A stretch of 21,725 nucleotides of DNA. Origin: a virus. The stretch covers positions 1 through 21,725 of the IMG/VR virus record IMGVR_UViG_3300025913_000114. One strand, written 5' to 3'. Shown here one piece after another: positions 1-7,900 of the stretch. The notes beneath the pieces were generated by a model. The model saw only the letters and a list, made by a program, of their open reading frames with translations. It searched no databases and had not been told where the DNA came from. Numbering within the stretch: position 1 is the stretch's first letter; each line of letters starts with the position of its first letter. The position numbers were made by a program, and so were the translations under genes.

Positions 1-50
1 GTGCTCTGCACACAATCTCAGAATGAAAATTTCCGATCCCTGGGGGTGCC

Positions 51-512
51 ATGCCTGGCAGGACCCCCAAGCCGGCCGGCCTGAAGCTTCTCGAGGGCCG
101 CGGCAACGGCAAGGACTCCGGCGGCCGCGAGGTCAAGCCGACACCCGGCTTCACCAGGCTGCCGCCGGAACCGCCGGAGTTCTTGGCCGGCCGCGCCCGC
201 GAGATGTGGGACCAGGTCGTGTCCGAGCTGCAGCGGCTGCAGCTGCTCAAGCCCATCGACCAGGCCTCGCTCACTGCCCTGTGTCTGACCTGGGAACGGT
301 TGTGCGCGGCGCAGGCCATCGTCAAGCGTGAGGGCCTGGTCCTGGAGACCGAGCGGGGCCCAATGAAGAACCCGGCGATCCTCATCGTCGAGGCGGCGTC
401 GAAGGAGCTCAGGGCCTGGTCCTCCGAGTTCGGCCTGACCCCGTCGTCTGAGGGTCGCCTCGGCGGTCTGGTCCCCAGCGGCGATGACGACGACGACAAC
501 CCGTTCGGCTGA
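51..512 (+). CDS. terS: Terminase small subunit, P27 family
   Basis: This 153-residue protein is the likely DNA-recognition subunit of the packaging motor. It would bind the phage packaging site and hand the DNA to the large terminase encoded next. The N-terminus (MPGRTPKPAGLKLLEG) is the usual start of P27-family small terminases. The helical core (about residues 45-100) is followed by the conserved KNPAILIVEAASKELR stretch (106-121) and EFGLTPSSEGRL (126-137), which is diagnostic for the family. The C-terminus is a run of aspartates (DDDDDNPFG). The start at 51 is preferred over an ATG at 23 because the latter is in another frame that gives an arginine- and proline-rich shadow. A weak G-rich element (42-46) precedes it. 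The gene overlaps the large terminase by 29 bases. Confidence 0.92.
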   Translation: MPGRTPKPAGLKLLEGRGNGKDSGGREVKPTPGFTRLPPEPPEFLAGRAREMWDQVVSELQRLQLLKPIDQASLTALCLTWERLCAAQAIVKREGLVLETERGPMKNPAILIVEAASKELRAWSSEFGLTPSSEGRLGGLVPSGDDDDDNPFG

Positions 513-2223
513 GCGCCAAGATCGGTACGACCCCAGGGAGCTGCGCCGCCTCAAGATCAGCCCAGAGGTCGGCTGGTACCTGTACAGCCGCGGGATCCCG
601 TTGCCGGAGTATCCGCCGCGGTTCAAGACCCCCGAGCCGCGCCGATTGGCCGGTGCGCGGTTCGACCCTGAGCGCGTCGACCGCGTGCTGGCCGCATTCA
701 AGCAGCTGCGCCACACGCAAGGGCAGTGGGCCGGCCGCCCGCTGACGCCGGACCCGTGGCAGGTCGCGTACATCCTGGCGCCGGTCTACGGATGGGTCCG
801 GCTCAACGACTCCGGGCACTGGGCCCGCATCGCCCGCACCGAGTACGTGGAGCTGCCGCGCAAGAACGGCAAGACCACGATCTCCGGTGGCCAGGCCTGC
901 TACCTGATGGGCGCCGACGGCGAGAACGGCGCCCAGGTCATCGCCGCCGCGGCGTCCAAGCCTCAGGCCCGGTTCTGCTTCGACCCAATCAAGCTAGTCG
1001 CGCAGAAAAGCCCAGGGCTGAAGAAGAACGTCCGAGTGATGCGGGACCGGATCCTTCACCCGAAGTCCGGCTCCTACTTCGAGGTCGTCTCCAGCCTTGC
1101 CGACCTGATCCACGGCGCCAACATCCACGGCGGCGTCATCGACGAACTGCACGTGCACAAGACCGGCGACCTGGTCGAAGCCATCGTCACCGGGACCGGC
1201 GCCCGCGAGCAGCCACTCATCGTGATCATCACGACCGCCGACGACGGCAAGCCGAACAGCGCCTATGCCGAGTACCGGCTGCTCATCGAGCGGCTGGCCC
1301 GCAAAGTGCTGGTCGACTTCAGCGTCTACGGCGTCATCTTCGCCGCCGACCCGAAGGACGACCCGCACGCCGAGGCCACCTGGCGCAAAGCGAACCCCGG
1401 CTACGGGATCAGCCCGACCAAGGAGTTCCTGCAGCAGGCCAGCACCAAGGCGAAGAACAGCCCGGCGCAGCTGGCCAGCTTCCTCCGGCTGCACCTGGGC
1501 ATCCGCACCAAGCAGACCACCAAATTCATCACGCTGGGGTCCTGGGACGCCAACGCTGGCGTCGTCGACGAAGCCGAGCTCGCCGGCAGGACCGCTTTCG
1601 GCGGCCTGGACCTCGCGAGCACCTCCGACGTCACCGCGCTCGCGTGGCTCTTTCCGGCCGAGGACGGCACCTTCGATGCCATCTGGCGCCTGTGGATCCC
1701 CGAGGACAACCTCGACGACCTGGACAAGCGCACCTCCAACAACGCCAGCGTGTGGGTGCGCGACGGCTGGCTGACGCTCACGCCCGGCAACGTCACCGAC
1801 TACGACCACATCGAAGAGCAGATCCGCCGCGACGTAGAGACCTTCGACGTTCAGGACATCGCCTACGACGCCTGGAACGCCAGTCAGCTGGTGAACAACC
1901 TGACCGCCGAGGACGTCCCGATGTCCCCGATCCGCCAGGGCTTCGGGTCGCTGACCGCACCGACCAAGGAGCTGCAGCGGCTGCTGCTCCTGGGCCGCAA
2001 GCGCGGCCCGGTGCTGCGCCACGGCGGCAACCCCGTCCTGCGCTGGATGATCGACAACCTCGCCGTCCAGACCGACGCCGCCGGCAACGTCAAGCCGGCC
2101 AAAGACAAGGGCGCCGACAAGATCGACGGCGTCGCCGCGCTGATCAACGCCATCGAGCGCACCCTGCGCACCGAGGCGCCATCAGAGTCCGTGTACGAGG
2201 AGAGAGGGCCGGTGATCCTGTGA
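484..2223 (+). CDS. terL: Terminase large subunit (ATPase and nuclease)
   Basis: This 579-residue packaging motor would translocate DNA into the prohead using ATP and cut the concatemer. The ATPase domain has a Walker A-like LPRKNGKT (residues 124-131), a Walker B GGVIDELH (216-223) with the catalytic Glu next to Asp, and a coupling motif IITTADDG (248-255). The RNase H-like nuclease domain carries candidate metal-binding aspartates in FGGLDLAST (D376), IAYDAWNASQL (D462) and DKIDGVAAL (D545 or D548). This is the Terminase_1 (HK97/P27-partner) type, commonly associated with cos packaging, and the length is normal. The start lies inside terS. The stop overlaps the next GTG by four bases (GTGA, 2220-2223), suggesting translational coupling. 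Confidence 0.95.
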   Translation: MTTTTTRSAERQDRYDPRELRRLKISPEVGWYLYSRGIPLPEYPPRFKTPEPRRLAGARFDPERVDRVLAAFKQLRHTQGQWAGRPLTPDPWQVAYILAPVYGWVRLNDSGHWARIARTEYVELPRKNGKTTISGGQACYLMGADGENGAQVIAAAASKPQARFCFDPIKLVAQKSPGLKKNVRVMRDRILHPKSGSYFEVVSSLADLIHGANIHGGVIDELHVHKTGDLVEAIVTGTGAREQPLIVIITTADDGKPNSAYAEYRLLIERLARKVLVDFSVYGVIFAADPKDDPHAEATWRKANPGYGISPTKEFLQQASTKAKNSPAQLASFLRLHLGIRTKQTTKFITLGSWDANAGVVDEAELAGRTAFGGLDLASTSDVTALAWLFPAEDGTFDAIWRLWIPEDNLDDLDKRTSNNASVWVRDGWLTLTPGNVTDYDHIEEQIRRDVETFDVQDIAYDAWNASQLVNNLTAEDVPMSPIRQGFGSLTAPTKELQRLLLLGRKRGPVLRHGGNPVLRWMIDNLAVQTDAAGNVKPAKDKGADKIDGVAALINAIERTLRTEAPSESVYEERGPVIL

Positions 2224-2441
2224 AAGGCCGTCGACTCGTTCGCGAGCTGGAGCGCCGGCGCGTGGTTGTTACCACCACCGCGGCGGAGACGTTCGACGGG
2301 ATCCTGCTAGATGCCGACGACGGGCACCTGGTCCTGGTCGACGCCGCGCAGCTGACCCAGACCGGCGACAGCGTCGTTATTGACGGGCAGCTGTGGCTGC
2401 CGACTGACCGCGTCGCCTACCTGCAGCGGCCGGAGGTCTGA
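2220..2441 (+). CDS. Small Sm-like (LSm-fold) candidate protein
   Basis: This is a 73-residue protein starting at the GTG that overlaps the terL stop (GTGA). It ends one base into the portal start, so it is tightly coupled on both sides. A purine-rich stretch (GAGGAGAGAGGG, about 2200-2211) lies upstream. The centre, RRVVVTTTAAETFDGILLD followed by ADDGHLVLVDA, matches the Sm1 pattern: a strand, then hydrophobic-x-G-x-L, an Asp, and hydrophobic strands ending in Asp-Ala. A second strand pair (VVIDGQLWLPTDRVAYLQ) could be the Sm2 half. The position between terminase and portal is recurrent in actinophages, but no function is established that I can cite. The fold is inferred from pattern only. 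It could equally be another small beta-barrel that docks on the portal or terminase. Confidence 0.75.
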   Translation: MKGRRLVRELERRRVVVTTTAAETFDGILLDADDGHLVLVDAAQLTQTGDSVVIDGQLWLPTDRVAYLQRPEV

Positions 2442-4432
2442 TGTTCCTGTCCAACGGCGCCCCGGTCCTGGTCCCGCCCGGCACCCTGGCCGACACCACG
2501 CCGATGTTCGCGGACGCGAACTACTACTCGCGTTCTGCCCTCGAGCTCACCGGCCGCATGGCGGCCTACGGGCAGCTGTACCGCAAGCAGTTATGGGTCG
2601 GCTCGATCGTGCGCAAGCTGGCCCGCTCCACCGCCCGGCTGAACCTGGACCTGCGCGAATCCTCGGATCCGCAGGCCGGCCTCGACACCGTCTCACCGCT
2701 GGCGCAGCTACTGGCCAGGCCGAACGACCGCTTCGACCCGTTCAAGCTCTGGTTTTGGACCAGCGCCACATACGACGTCTACGGCGAGACGTTCTGGCTG
2801 AAGCTGCGCGACCTGGACAACGTCGTGCGCGAGCTGCATCCGATGCACCCGACCAACGTGGTCGTGTACCGGGACTACAAGGGCGAGCTCGGACCGCCCG
2901 GCGGCATCTGGTACATCTACACCTCCGGCGTGCGGTCAGTGAGCCTGCTGCCACCGATCCCGGCCGCCGACGTCGTGCCGTTCACGTCCTACAACCCCGA
3001 CGACACCGAGCGCGGCGTATCCAACCTCGAAGGCCTGCGGGAGACGCTGCTCGCCGAGGACGCCATGCGCCGCGCCTCGGCCAGCTTCTGGCGTCACGGC
3101 GCCCGGCCGGCGATGGTCCTGAAGACCGACAAGAAGCTGACCGACCCTGCGATCAAGCGGCTCAAGTCCCGCATCGACGATGCACACGGCGGCGCCGACA
3201 ACATGGGCGGGACCCTGGTCCTGGAGGACGGCCTCGACGTCACCCCGATGCAGCTGAACGCCGAGGAGCTGCAGTACATCGAGAGCAGGAAGATCAATCG
3301 CGAGGAGGTGTGCGCCGCCTACGACGTCCCGCCGCCGGTCGTGCACATCCTCGACAAAGCCACGTTCTCCAACATCACCGAGCAGATGCGGTCGATGTAC
3401 CGGGACACGATGGCGCCGCGGCTGGAAGAGCTCGAGTCGATCATCAAGCACCACCTGGTCCCGGACTTCGGTGGCAGCCAGGTCCCGCGGTTCAACCTGG
3501 ATGAGGTGCTCCGCGGGGACTTCGAGACCCGCGCCGAGGCAGCGGTAAAACTGGTCACCGGCGCCGTCATGAAGCCGGCCGAGGCCAGGCCCATGTTCAA
3601 CCTGCCGCCGGCCGGCCCCGAGGCGGACAAGCTCTACGCCAACCAGGCCACCCAGCCCCTGGGAACCCCGGTCGGCGGGGCGCAGCCGGGCGCGCTGCCC
3701 GAGGCGCGGCCGCCGCTGGCGATCGAGGGCCCGCGGCCGGACGCGGTCCGCGCCGAGCGCTCCATGATGGGCCGCCTCGGCGCTGCCAAGACAGCCGGCG
3801 CCGACCTGCGCGCCCAGCTGGTCGCCGCGCACGCCGCGCAGCTGCGCAAGGCCTTCGCCGCGCAGCGCGCCGATGCCATGGCCGCCGCCTCCCGCAAAGC
3901 CGCGGCGCCGTTCAACGCCCAGACCTGGGATGTGGCCCTAGCCGATCTTCTGGAGGGGCTGGCCACGGCGACCGCGAAGCTGATGGGCGGCGAGACCGCG
4001 CAGTCGCTCGGCGGAAGCTTCGACGTCGGCACGATGGCCGACTGGATCCGCACCAACGCAACCGTCTCCGCGCAGCGGATCAACACCACCACGCTGGACC
4101 AGCTCGCTGACGCCCTGGAAGACGCCACCGACCCGGCGGCCGCCATCGCGCAGGTCTACGACGTGCTCACCGGCTCGCGCTCCGAGCAGATCGCGAACAC
4201 CCGGGTCGCTGTCGTCGGCGGCAAGGCCCGGCGTACCTCCGCCGCGCAGAACGGCGCCACCACCAAGACGTGGGTGACCGGGACCAATCCGCGGCCCGAC
4301 CATGCCGCCGTCGCCGGCGAGACCGTCGCCCTGGGGCAGCGGTTCTCCAACGGGATGGACGGCCCCGGCGACCCGGCCGGCGGCGCCGATGAGGTCGCCG
4401 GGTGCAACTGCGACCTGGCATTCAGCAGATGA
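2441..4432 (+). CDS. Portal protein fused to MuF-like head morphogenesis domain
   Basis: This 663-residue protein is longer than an ordinary HK97-family portal (about 400-500). Residues 1-400 are the portal: LWVGSIVRKLARSTA near 51, YDVYGETFWLKL (111-122), a loop ending in FTSYNPDD, RASASFWRHGARPAMVL (211-227), and REEVCAAYDVPPPVV (287-301), a hallmark of HK97 portals. It would form the dodecameric DNA gate at one capsid vertex. An Ala/Pro linker (about 401-440) and an alanine-rich helical region follow. The last 60 residues are typical of the SPP1 gp7/Mu gpF C-terminus: KTW (W611), RPDH (R618, H621), G626, RFSNG, GPGDPAGG and a closing CNC (655-657). This fusion would place a minor head protein at the portal. 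The end overlaps an ATG at 4429. Confidence 0.92.
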   Translation: MFLSNGAPVLVPPGTLADTTPMFADANYYSRSALELTGRMAAYGQLYRKQLWVGSIVRKLARSTARLNLDLRESSDPQAGLDTVSPLAQLLARPNDRFDPFKLWFWTSATYDVYGETFWLKLRDLDNVVRELHPMHPTNVVVYRDYKGELGPPGGIWYIYTSGVRSVSLLPPIPAADVVPFTSYNPDDTERGVSNLEGLRETLLAEDAMRRASASFWRHGARPAMVLKTDKKLTDPAIKRLKSRIDDAHGGADNMGGTLVLEDGLDVTPMQLNAEELQYIESRKINREEVCAAYDVPPPVVHILDKATFSNITEQMRSMYRDTMAPRLEELESIIKHHLVPDFGGSQVPRFNLDEVLRGDFETRAEAAVKLVTGAVMKPAEARPMFNLPPAGPEADKLYANQATQPLGTPVGGAQPGALPEARPPLAIEGPRPDAVRAERSMMGRLGAAKTAGADLRAQLVAAHAAQLRKAFAAQRADAMAAASRKAAAPFNAQTWDVALADLLEGLATATAKLMGGETAQSLGGSFDVGTMADWIRTNATVSAQRINTTTLDQLADALEDATDPAAAIAQVYDVLTGSRSEQIANTRVAVVGGKARRTSAAQNGATTKTWVTGTNPRPDHAAVAGETVALGQRFSNGMDGPGDPAGGADEVAGCNCDLAFSR

Positions 4433-4440
4433 GGAGAGCC

Positions 4441-5388
4441 ATGAGGACCACGGTTGTCCAGAAGGACGCCATCGCCGCGATCACCCCGGGCGACGATGAC
4501 GAAGGCTCGCCGAACGGCTCCTTCCACATCATCTTGTCGACCGCGGCCAAGGACCGCGACGGCGAGGAGCTGCAGCCCGGCGAGTGGGAACAGCCGCTAC
4601 CGGACCACATCACCATGGACATGGACCACGGCATGTCCGTGGCCACTACCGTCGGATCCGGCACGCCGACCCTAGAGAACGGGCAGCTGCACGTCCGCGG
4701 CACCTACGCCAGCATCCCGCGCGCGCAGGAAGTCCGGGCCCTGGTCGGTGAAGGCCATATCAAGACCACCTCGGTCGCGTTCCTGCGCAAGACCACCTCG
4801 GACGCCAAGGGCGCCAAGACCACCCGCCGCGAGCTCCTCAACGGCGCGTTCGTCGCGGTGCCCGCGAACCCCGAGGCGCTGGTGCTGGCCAGCAAGGCAG
4901 CCACGGCCGCCAAGGAAGGCCGGCGCAACTCCGCTGCCGACCACGCCTCGATCCAGGGCATCCACGACTACGCCACGGCCCTCGGCGCCTACTGCAACGA
5001 CGGCAAGGCCGCGGCCGCCGACGGACGCAAGGACGCTGACACCGAGCAGGACGACGACCCGGGCACCCTGGCCCAAGGCGTCGACGCCGCCATCGATGAG
5101 GCGATCGACCTGTTCGCGCAGGTCGACGCCACCACACTTCCCGAGCCGGTACAGCAGGCCATCGCGCTGATCACCAGCGCCGACGCCACGATCGACAACC
5201 TGCTGGCCGCGCTCGGGGTAGCCGATCCGGACGAGACCGAGGATCAGACCGCCGGAGCCGACGACGCCGCCAAGGCCGCGCAGTCCGCTCCCGCCGTCGA
5301 CGTCGCCGCCCTGGCCGATCGCATGAAGGCAACCCGCGCCCGCGCGCTCGCCGCGCTGGCCGCCGCTTACGAGAAGACAGGACACTGA
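4441..5388 (+). CDS. Prohead (maturation) protease, HK97 gp4-like, with long C-terminal extension
   Basis: This 315-residue serine protease would cleave the delta domain of the capsid protein during prohead maturation. The protease core spans residues 1-150. The likely catalytic His is H63 (MDMDHGMS), the Ser is S111 (IKTTSVAF), and a conserved acidic position lies in RRELLNGAFVAVPANPEA (130-147). Residues about 165-186 (HASIQGIHDYATALGAYC) form a segment often seen after the protease core in actinophages. The remaining, roughly 130-residue tail is Ala/Asp-rich and may help assembly or be disordered. I chose ATG 4441 over 4402 and 4429 because GAGGAG at 4431-4436 sits at the right distance, and the other starts add only residues inside the portal gene. 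Confidence 0.92.
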   Translation: MRTTVVQKDAIAAITPGDDDEGSPNGSFHIILSTAAKDRDGEELQPGEWEQPLPDHITMDMDHGMSVATTVGSGTPTLENGQLHVRGTYASIPRAQEVRALVGEGHIKTTSVAFLRKTTSDAKGAKTTRRELLNGAFVAVPANPEALVLASKAATAAKEGRRNSAADHASIQGIHDYATALGAYCNDGKAAAADGRKDADTEQDDDPGTLAQGVDAAIDEAIDLFAQVDATTLPEPVQQAIALITSADATIDNLLAALGVADPDETEDQTAGADDAAKAAQSAPAVDVAALADRMKATRARALAALAAAYEKTGH

Positions 5389-5389
5389 T

Positions 5390-6631
5390 ATGCCATCACT
5401 GCTGGAGGCCAAGGAGAGCGTCAAGAAGCTCTCCCTGCAGGCCCTGGAGGTCGTCGAATCGACGACCATGACGCCGTCCGAGCAGAAGGACGCGCTCGAC
5501 CGGATTGAGGAAGACCTCGAGAAGGCGCAGAAGGACGTCGCGAACCTCACCCACATCGAGGAGAAGCGCGCGAAGTTTATGGCCGCATCCGGCGGCGACC
5601 TGGCCGCGGCCGCCGAGGCCAAAAGGAAGGCGACGCTGAAGAGCCTCGGCGAGCAGTTCGTCGAATCCGACGGCTACAAGAACCAGCTCAAGCGCGGCGG
5701 GTTCAAGGGAAGCTCCTTCTGGTCCACCGGCGACGTCGAGCTGAAGACGACCCTGACCGAAGGTACGGTCGCCAGCCCCGGCCCCGGTTTCGCACCTATC
5801 GCCACACCGGTGGTGCTCCCGGGCGTCGTGGACATCAAGTTCCAGCCGCTGGTCATCGCCGACCTGATCCCGCAGGGCGCCACCACCAGCACCCTGATTC
5901 GGTACCTGGTCGAGACCGCGGTCACCAACGCCGCGGCCGCCACCGCCGAAGGCGGCGCCTACCCCGAGTCGGCGATCGCGTTCGACAAGGTCGACGAGAC
6001 CCTGCACAAGATCGACACGATCCTGCCGGTGTCCGATGAGATGCTCGAGGACTGGCTGCAGACCCAGTCCTACATCAACGCCCGGCTGCAGCTGTTCATC
6101 AACCTCAAGGAGCAGTCCCAGCTGCTCGCCGGCGACGGCACCGGCGCCAACCTGCTCGGCCTGCTCAACCGGACCGGCCTGGCCACCGCCATCCCCAAGG
6201 CCGGCAACGGTGGTTCCATCCCGGCCTCCGACAACGACATGGACGCGATCTACCGGCAGATCACTCAGATCCGCATCACGTCCTTCATGGAGCCCGACGC
6301 CTCCGTGATCGACCCGATTTCCTGGCAGAACATCCTGCTGGCCAAGAACAGCCAGGGGTTCTACTACGCGAACGGGCCTTTCGTGTCCGAGGCCGACTCG
6401 ATGCTGTGGGGCAAGAAGGTCGTCCACACACCGGCTATGAGCGCCGGAACTGCCCTGGTCGGCGCTTTCGGCCAGGCCGCGCAGATCTTCCGCAAGGGCG
6501 GCATCACCGTTGAGGCCAGCAACAGCCACAACGACAACTTCGCCAAGGGCATCGTGTCCATCCGCGCCGAGAAGCGCCTGGCCCTAGCCGTCTACCGGCC
6601 CGGGGCTTTCGGCGAGGTCACCGGCCTGTAG
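5390..6631 (+). CDS. Major capsid protein, HK97 gp5 fold
   Basis: This 413-residue protein builds the icosahedral shell. Residues 1-85 form a charged coiled coil (ESVKKLSLQALEVVES, then EQKDALDRIEEDLEKAQKD) that corresponds to the HK97 delta domain. It acts as an internal scaffold and is removed by the protease encoded just upstream, and no separate scaffold gene is visible. The cleavage site is probably between residues about 85 and 120. The mature part has the expected order: an E-loop region rich in Gly/Pro (about 125-140), DLIPQGATTST, AEGGAYPES, LPVSDEMLEDW, the spine helix, LLAGDGTGANLLGLL, and the C-terminal ASVIDPISWQNILLAKNS and HNDNFAKGIVSIRAEKRL. The start follows the protease stop by one base. 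Confidence 0.96.
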   Translation: MPSLLEAKESVKKLSLQALEVVESTTMTPSEQKDALDRIEEDLEKAQKDVANLTHIEEKRAKFMAASGGDLAAAAEAKRKATLKSLGEQFVESDGYKNQLKRGGFKGSSFWSTGDVELKTTLTEGTVASPGPGFAPIATPVVLPGVVDIKFQPLVIADLIPQGATTSTLIRYLVETAVTNAAAATAEGGAYPESAIAFDKVDETLHKIDTILPVSDEMLEDWLQTQSYINARLQLFINLKEQSQLLAGDGTGANLLGLLNRTGLATAIPKAGNGGSIPASDNDMDAIYRQITQIRITSFMEPDASVIDPISWQNILLAKNSQGFYYANGPFVSEADSMLWGKKVVHTPAMSAGTALVGAFGQAAQIFRKGGITVEASNSHNDNFAKGIVSIRAEKRLALAVYRPGAFGEVTGL

Positions 6632-6633
6632 AC

Positions 6634-6676
6634 CGATCCGGCCGCGGCCGCTACCTACCCGGCCGCGGCCGGATCG
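6634..6676 (+). terminator. Perfect 17-bp hairpin after the capsid gene
   Basis: Arms 6634-6650 and 6660-6676 are perfectly complementary (17 bp, nearly all G and C) around a 9-base loop, three bases after the capsid stop. No uridine run follows (GCACCATCCCC), so it could be a U-less actinobacterial terminator, a partial attenuator that lowers expression of the neck genes, or a 3' stabiliser for the capsid mRNA. Confidence 0.8.
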
Positions 6677-6704
6677 CACCATCCCCACGATCGAAGGAGA
6701 CGAC

Positions 6705-7010
6705 GTGTCCGAGACGCCTGTCGAGCATGACGCCATCGAGGAGAACCCCGCCGCTCCGGCCACCCCAGATCCACCGGTCACCGTAGAAGCGCCCTGGCAC
6801 AACGCGCCCGGCACCGGCGCGTACACGGAGCCGGAAGTGCAGACCGTCCGCGCCTTCGACAAGCCCACCGAGGATGGCCCGGTGGTCGCCAAGGTCCTGG
6901 AGCCGCCGGCGCGGCCGCGGGCGACCCGCGGCCGCCGCGCGAGCTCCGCGAAGGCCGAGCCGACCGAGGCCGAGACCGCCGAGGACGACGACCCGGCCGA
7001 GACGGCCTGA
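6705..7010 (+). CDS. Hypothetical disordered acidic protein
   Basis: This 101-residue protein starts at a GTG behind a good Shine-Dalgarno sequence (GAAGGAG, 6694-6700). I do not recognise its family. It is rich in Pro, Ala, Glu and Asp. It has one more ordered-looking stretch in the middle (EAPWHNAPGTGAYTEPEVQTVRAFD), then a basic patch (RPRATRGRRASS) and an acidic tail (EAETAEDDDPAETA). Most of it is probably disordered. The place between capsid and head-tail adaptor would suit a small capsid-associated or assembly protein, but nothing in the sequence shows a specific function. The central WHNAPGTGAY segment may be the functional part. The gene ends four bases before the next start. Confidence 0.75.
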   Translation: MSETPVEHDAIEENPAAPATPDPPVTVEAPWHNAPGTGAYTEPEVQTVRAFDKPTEDGPVVAKVLEPPARPRATRGRRASSAKAEPTEAETAEDDDPAETA

Positions 7011-7014
7011 GCCG

Positions 7015-7599
7015 ATGGCCTACGCCACCGCGGCCGACCTGTGCAGCTTCATGCAGGTCCCGTCCGTGGACACCGCCACGGCCGAGCTGATCCTGCAGGG
7101 CGTGTCCGACGCGATGGATGAATGGGCCGGCCAGACCCTGGCGCAAGCTGACGTCACCGGGATCCTGGTCGACGGCAACGGCTCCGCCGAGGTGCTGCTG
7201 CCCGGGGTCCCGGTCAACTCGATCGCCTCGATCGAGCTGCTCGGCGCCGACGGAACCTGGACACTGCTGACAGCCGGCGTCGACTTCGACTGGGACACCT
7301 CCGGGGTACTGCGCCGCCGCTGGCCGCGCCAGGACTACGCGACGGATCTCGCGCCATCATGGCCGAACCGGCTGCAGTGCATCCGCGCCGCCTACAACCG
7401 CGGCACCGGCGGGCTGAGCAAAAAGCTGCAGTTCGTCTGCCTCGGCGCCTCGGCCCGGCTGATGCCCAACCCCATGGGCCTGATCTCCGAGCAGATCGGC
7501 GGGATGCAGCTGCGCTATGGCGCCAAGGTCGCCGGTATCGAGTTCACCGCGATCGAGCAGCGCATCCTCGACCGCGCCTCAGACTCGTTCCTCGCCTGA
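7015..7599 (+). CDS. Head-to-tail adaptor (gp6/gp15-like connector)
   Basis: This 194-residue protein would form the ring directly beneath the portal. The N-terminus, MAYATAADLCSFMQVPSVD, then AELILQGVSDAMDEWAGQTL, is the helical start typical of head-tail connectors of HK97-like phages. A beta region follows with LLPGVPVNSIASIELLG and a DWDTSGVLRRRWPR turn, then helix-forming residues (SKKLQFVCLGASARLMPNP) and a C-terminal helix (FTAIEQRILDRASDSFL). I start it at ATG 7015 rather than further upstream, because the upstream in-frame extension lies within the preceding gene and is low-complexity. No clear ribosome site is visible, so coupling to the upstream gene (four-base gap) is likely. Confidence 0.88.
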   Translation: MAYATAADLCSFMQVPSVDTATAELILQGVSDAMDEWAGQTLAQADVTGILVDGNGSAEVLLPGVPVNSIASIELLGADGTWTLLTAGVDFDWDTSGVLRRRWPRQDYATDLAPSWPNRLQCIRAAYNRGTGGLSKKLQFVCLGASARLMPNPMGLISEQIGGMQLRYGAKVAGIEFTAIEQRILDRASDSFLA

Positions 7600-7612
7600 C
7601 AGGGAGCACCCG

Positions 7613-7900
7613 ATGACCGCAGCACCACCCGGCACCGAAATCTTGTCGATCAGCCGCCCGGACGGCAGCGCCATCACCGCGACCGTCCACTACGACCCGG
7701 ACACCCGCGCCTGGGCCGATCCGGCGGTCACCGTCGACGGCGCCGGCTCGGCCGTGCTCTACCTCGACAACAGCGAAGGCTGGCTGATCCCAGTGCCGAT
7801 CCAGGCAGGCATCCCGATGTCCGCCGCAGTGATCATCGCCGCCGGCGTCCCGGACCGCGGTACCGGCAGCATCCTGCTGCTGGAGAACCCCCCGACGTGA
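7613..7900 (+). CDS. Hypothetical small beta-rich protein
   Basis: This is a 95-residue protein starting at ATG 7613 behind AGGGAG (7601-7606). I do not recognise a family. The composition alternates hydrophobic and polar residues, as in a small beta-sandwich: ITATVHYDPDTRAWADPAVT, SAVLYLDNSEGWLIPVP, then AAVIIAAGVPDRGTGSILLL. There are no cysteines, signal peptide or membrane helix. Its stop overlaps the GTG of the next gene by four bases (GTGA, 7897-7900), so the two are probably made together and may interact. Placed between adaptor and stopper, it is likely a virion surface or decoration component, but this is inference from position only. Confidence 0.78.
   Translation: MTAAPPGTEILSISRPDGSAITATVHYDPDTRAWADPAVTVDGAGSAVLYLDNSEGWLIPVPIQAGIPMSAAVIIAAGVPDRGTGSILLLENPPT

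Noticed and set aside
1-50. Possible cos site or promoter before the small terminase
   Set aside because: The 50 bases are relatively A/T-rich in part, but no convincing repeat, -10/-35 pair or overhang motif can be supported without the upstream sequence.
994-2022. Minus-strand open frame of 342 codons opposite the terminase
   Set aside because: It mirrors the codons of a confidently assigned gene and shows no motif or start context. Long antisense frames are expected at this GC content.
726-2219. Long plus-strand open frame inside the large terminase gene, in the same frame as the Sm-like gene
   Set aside because: Its product is Arg/Pro/Gln-rich low complexity, a usual shadow of GC-rich coding DNA. 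Only the part from the GTG at 2220 is a sensible protein.
6874-7014. Upstream extension of the adaptor frame
   Set aside because: It encodes Arg/Pro low complexity inside the preceding gene. The recognisable adaptor N-terminus begins at 7015.
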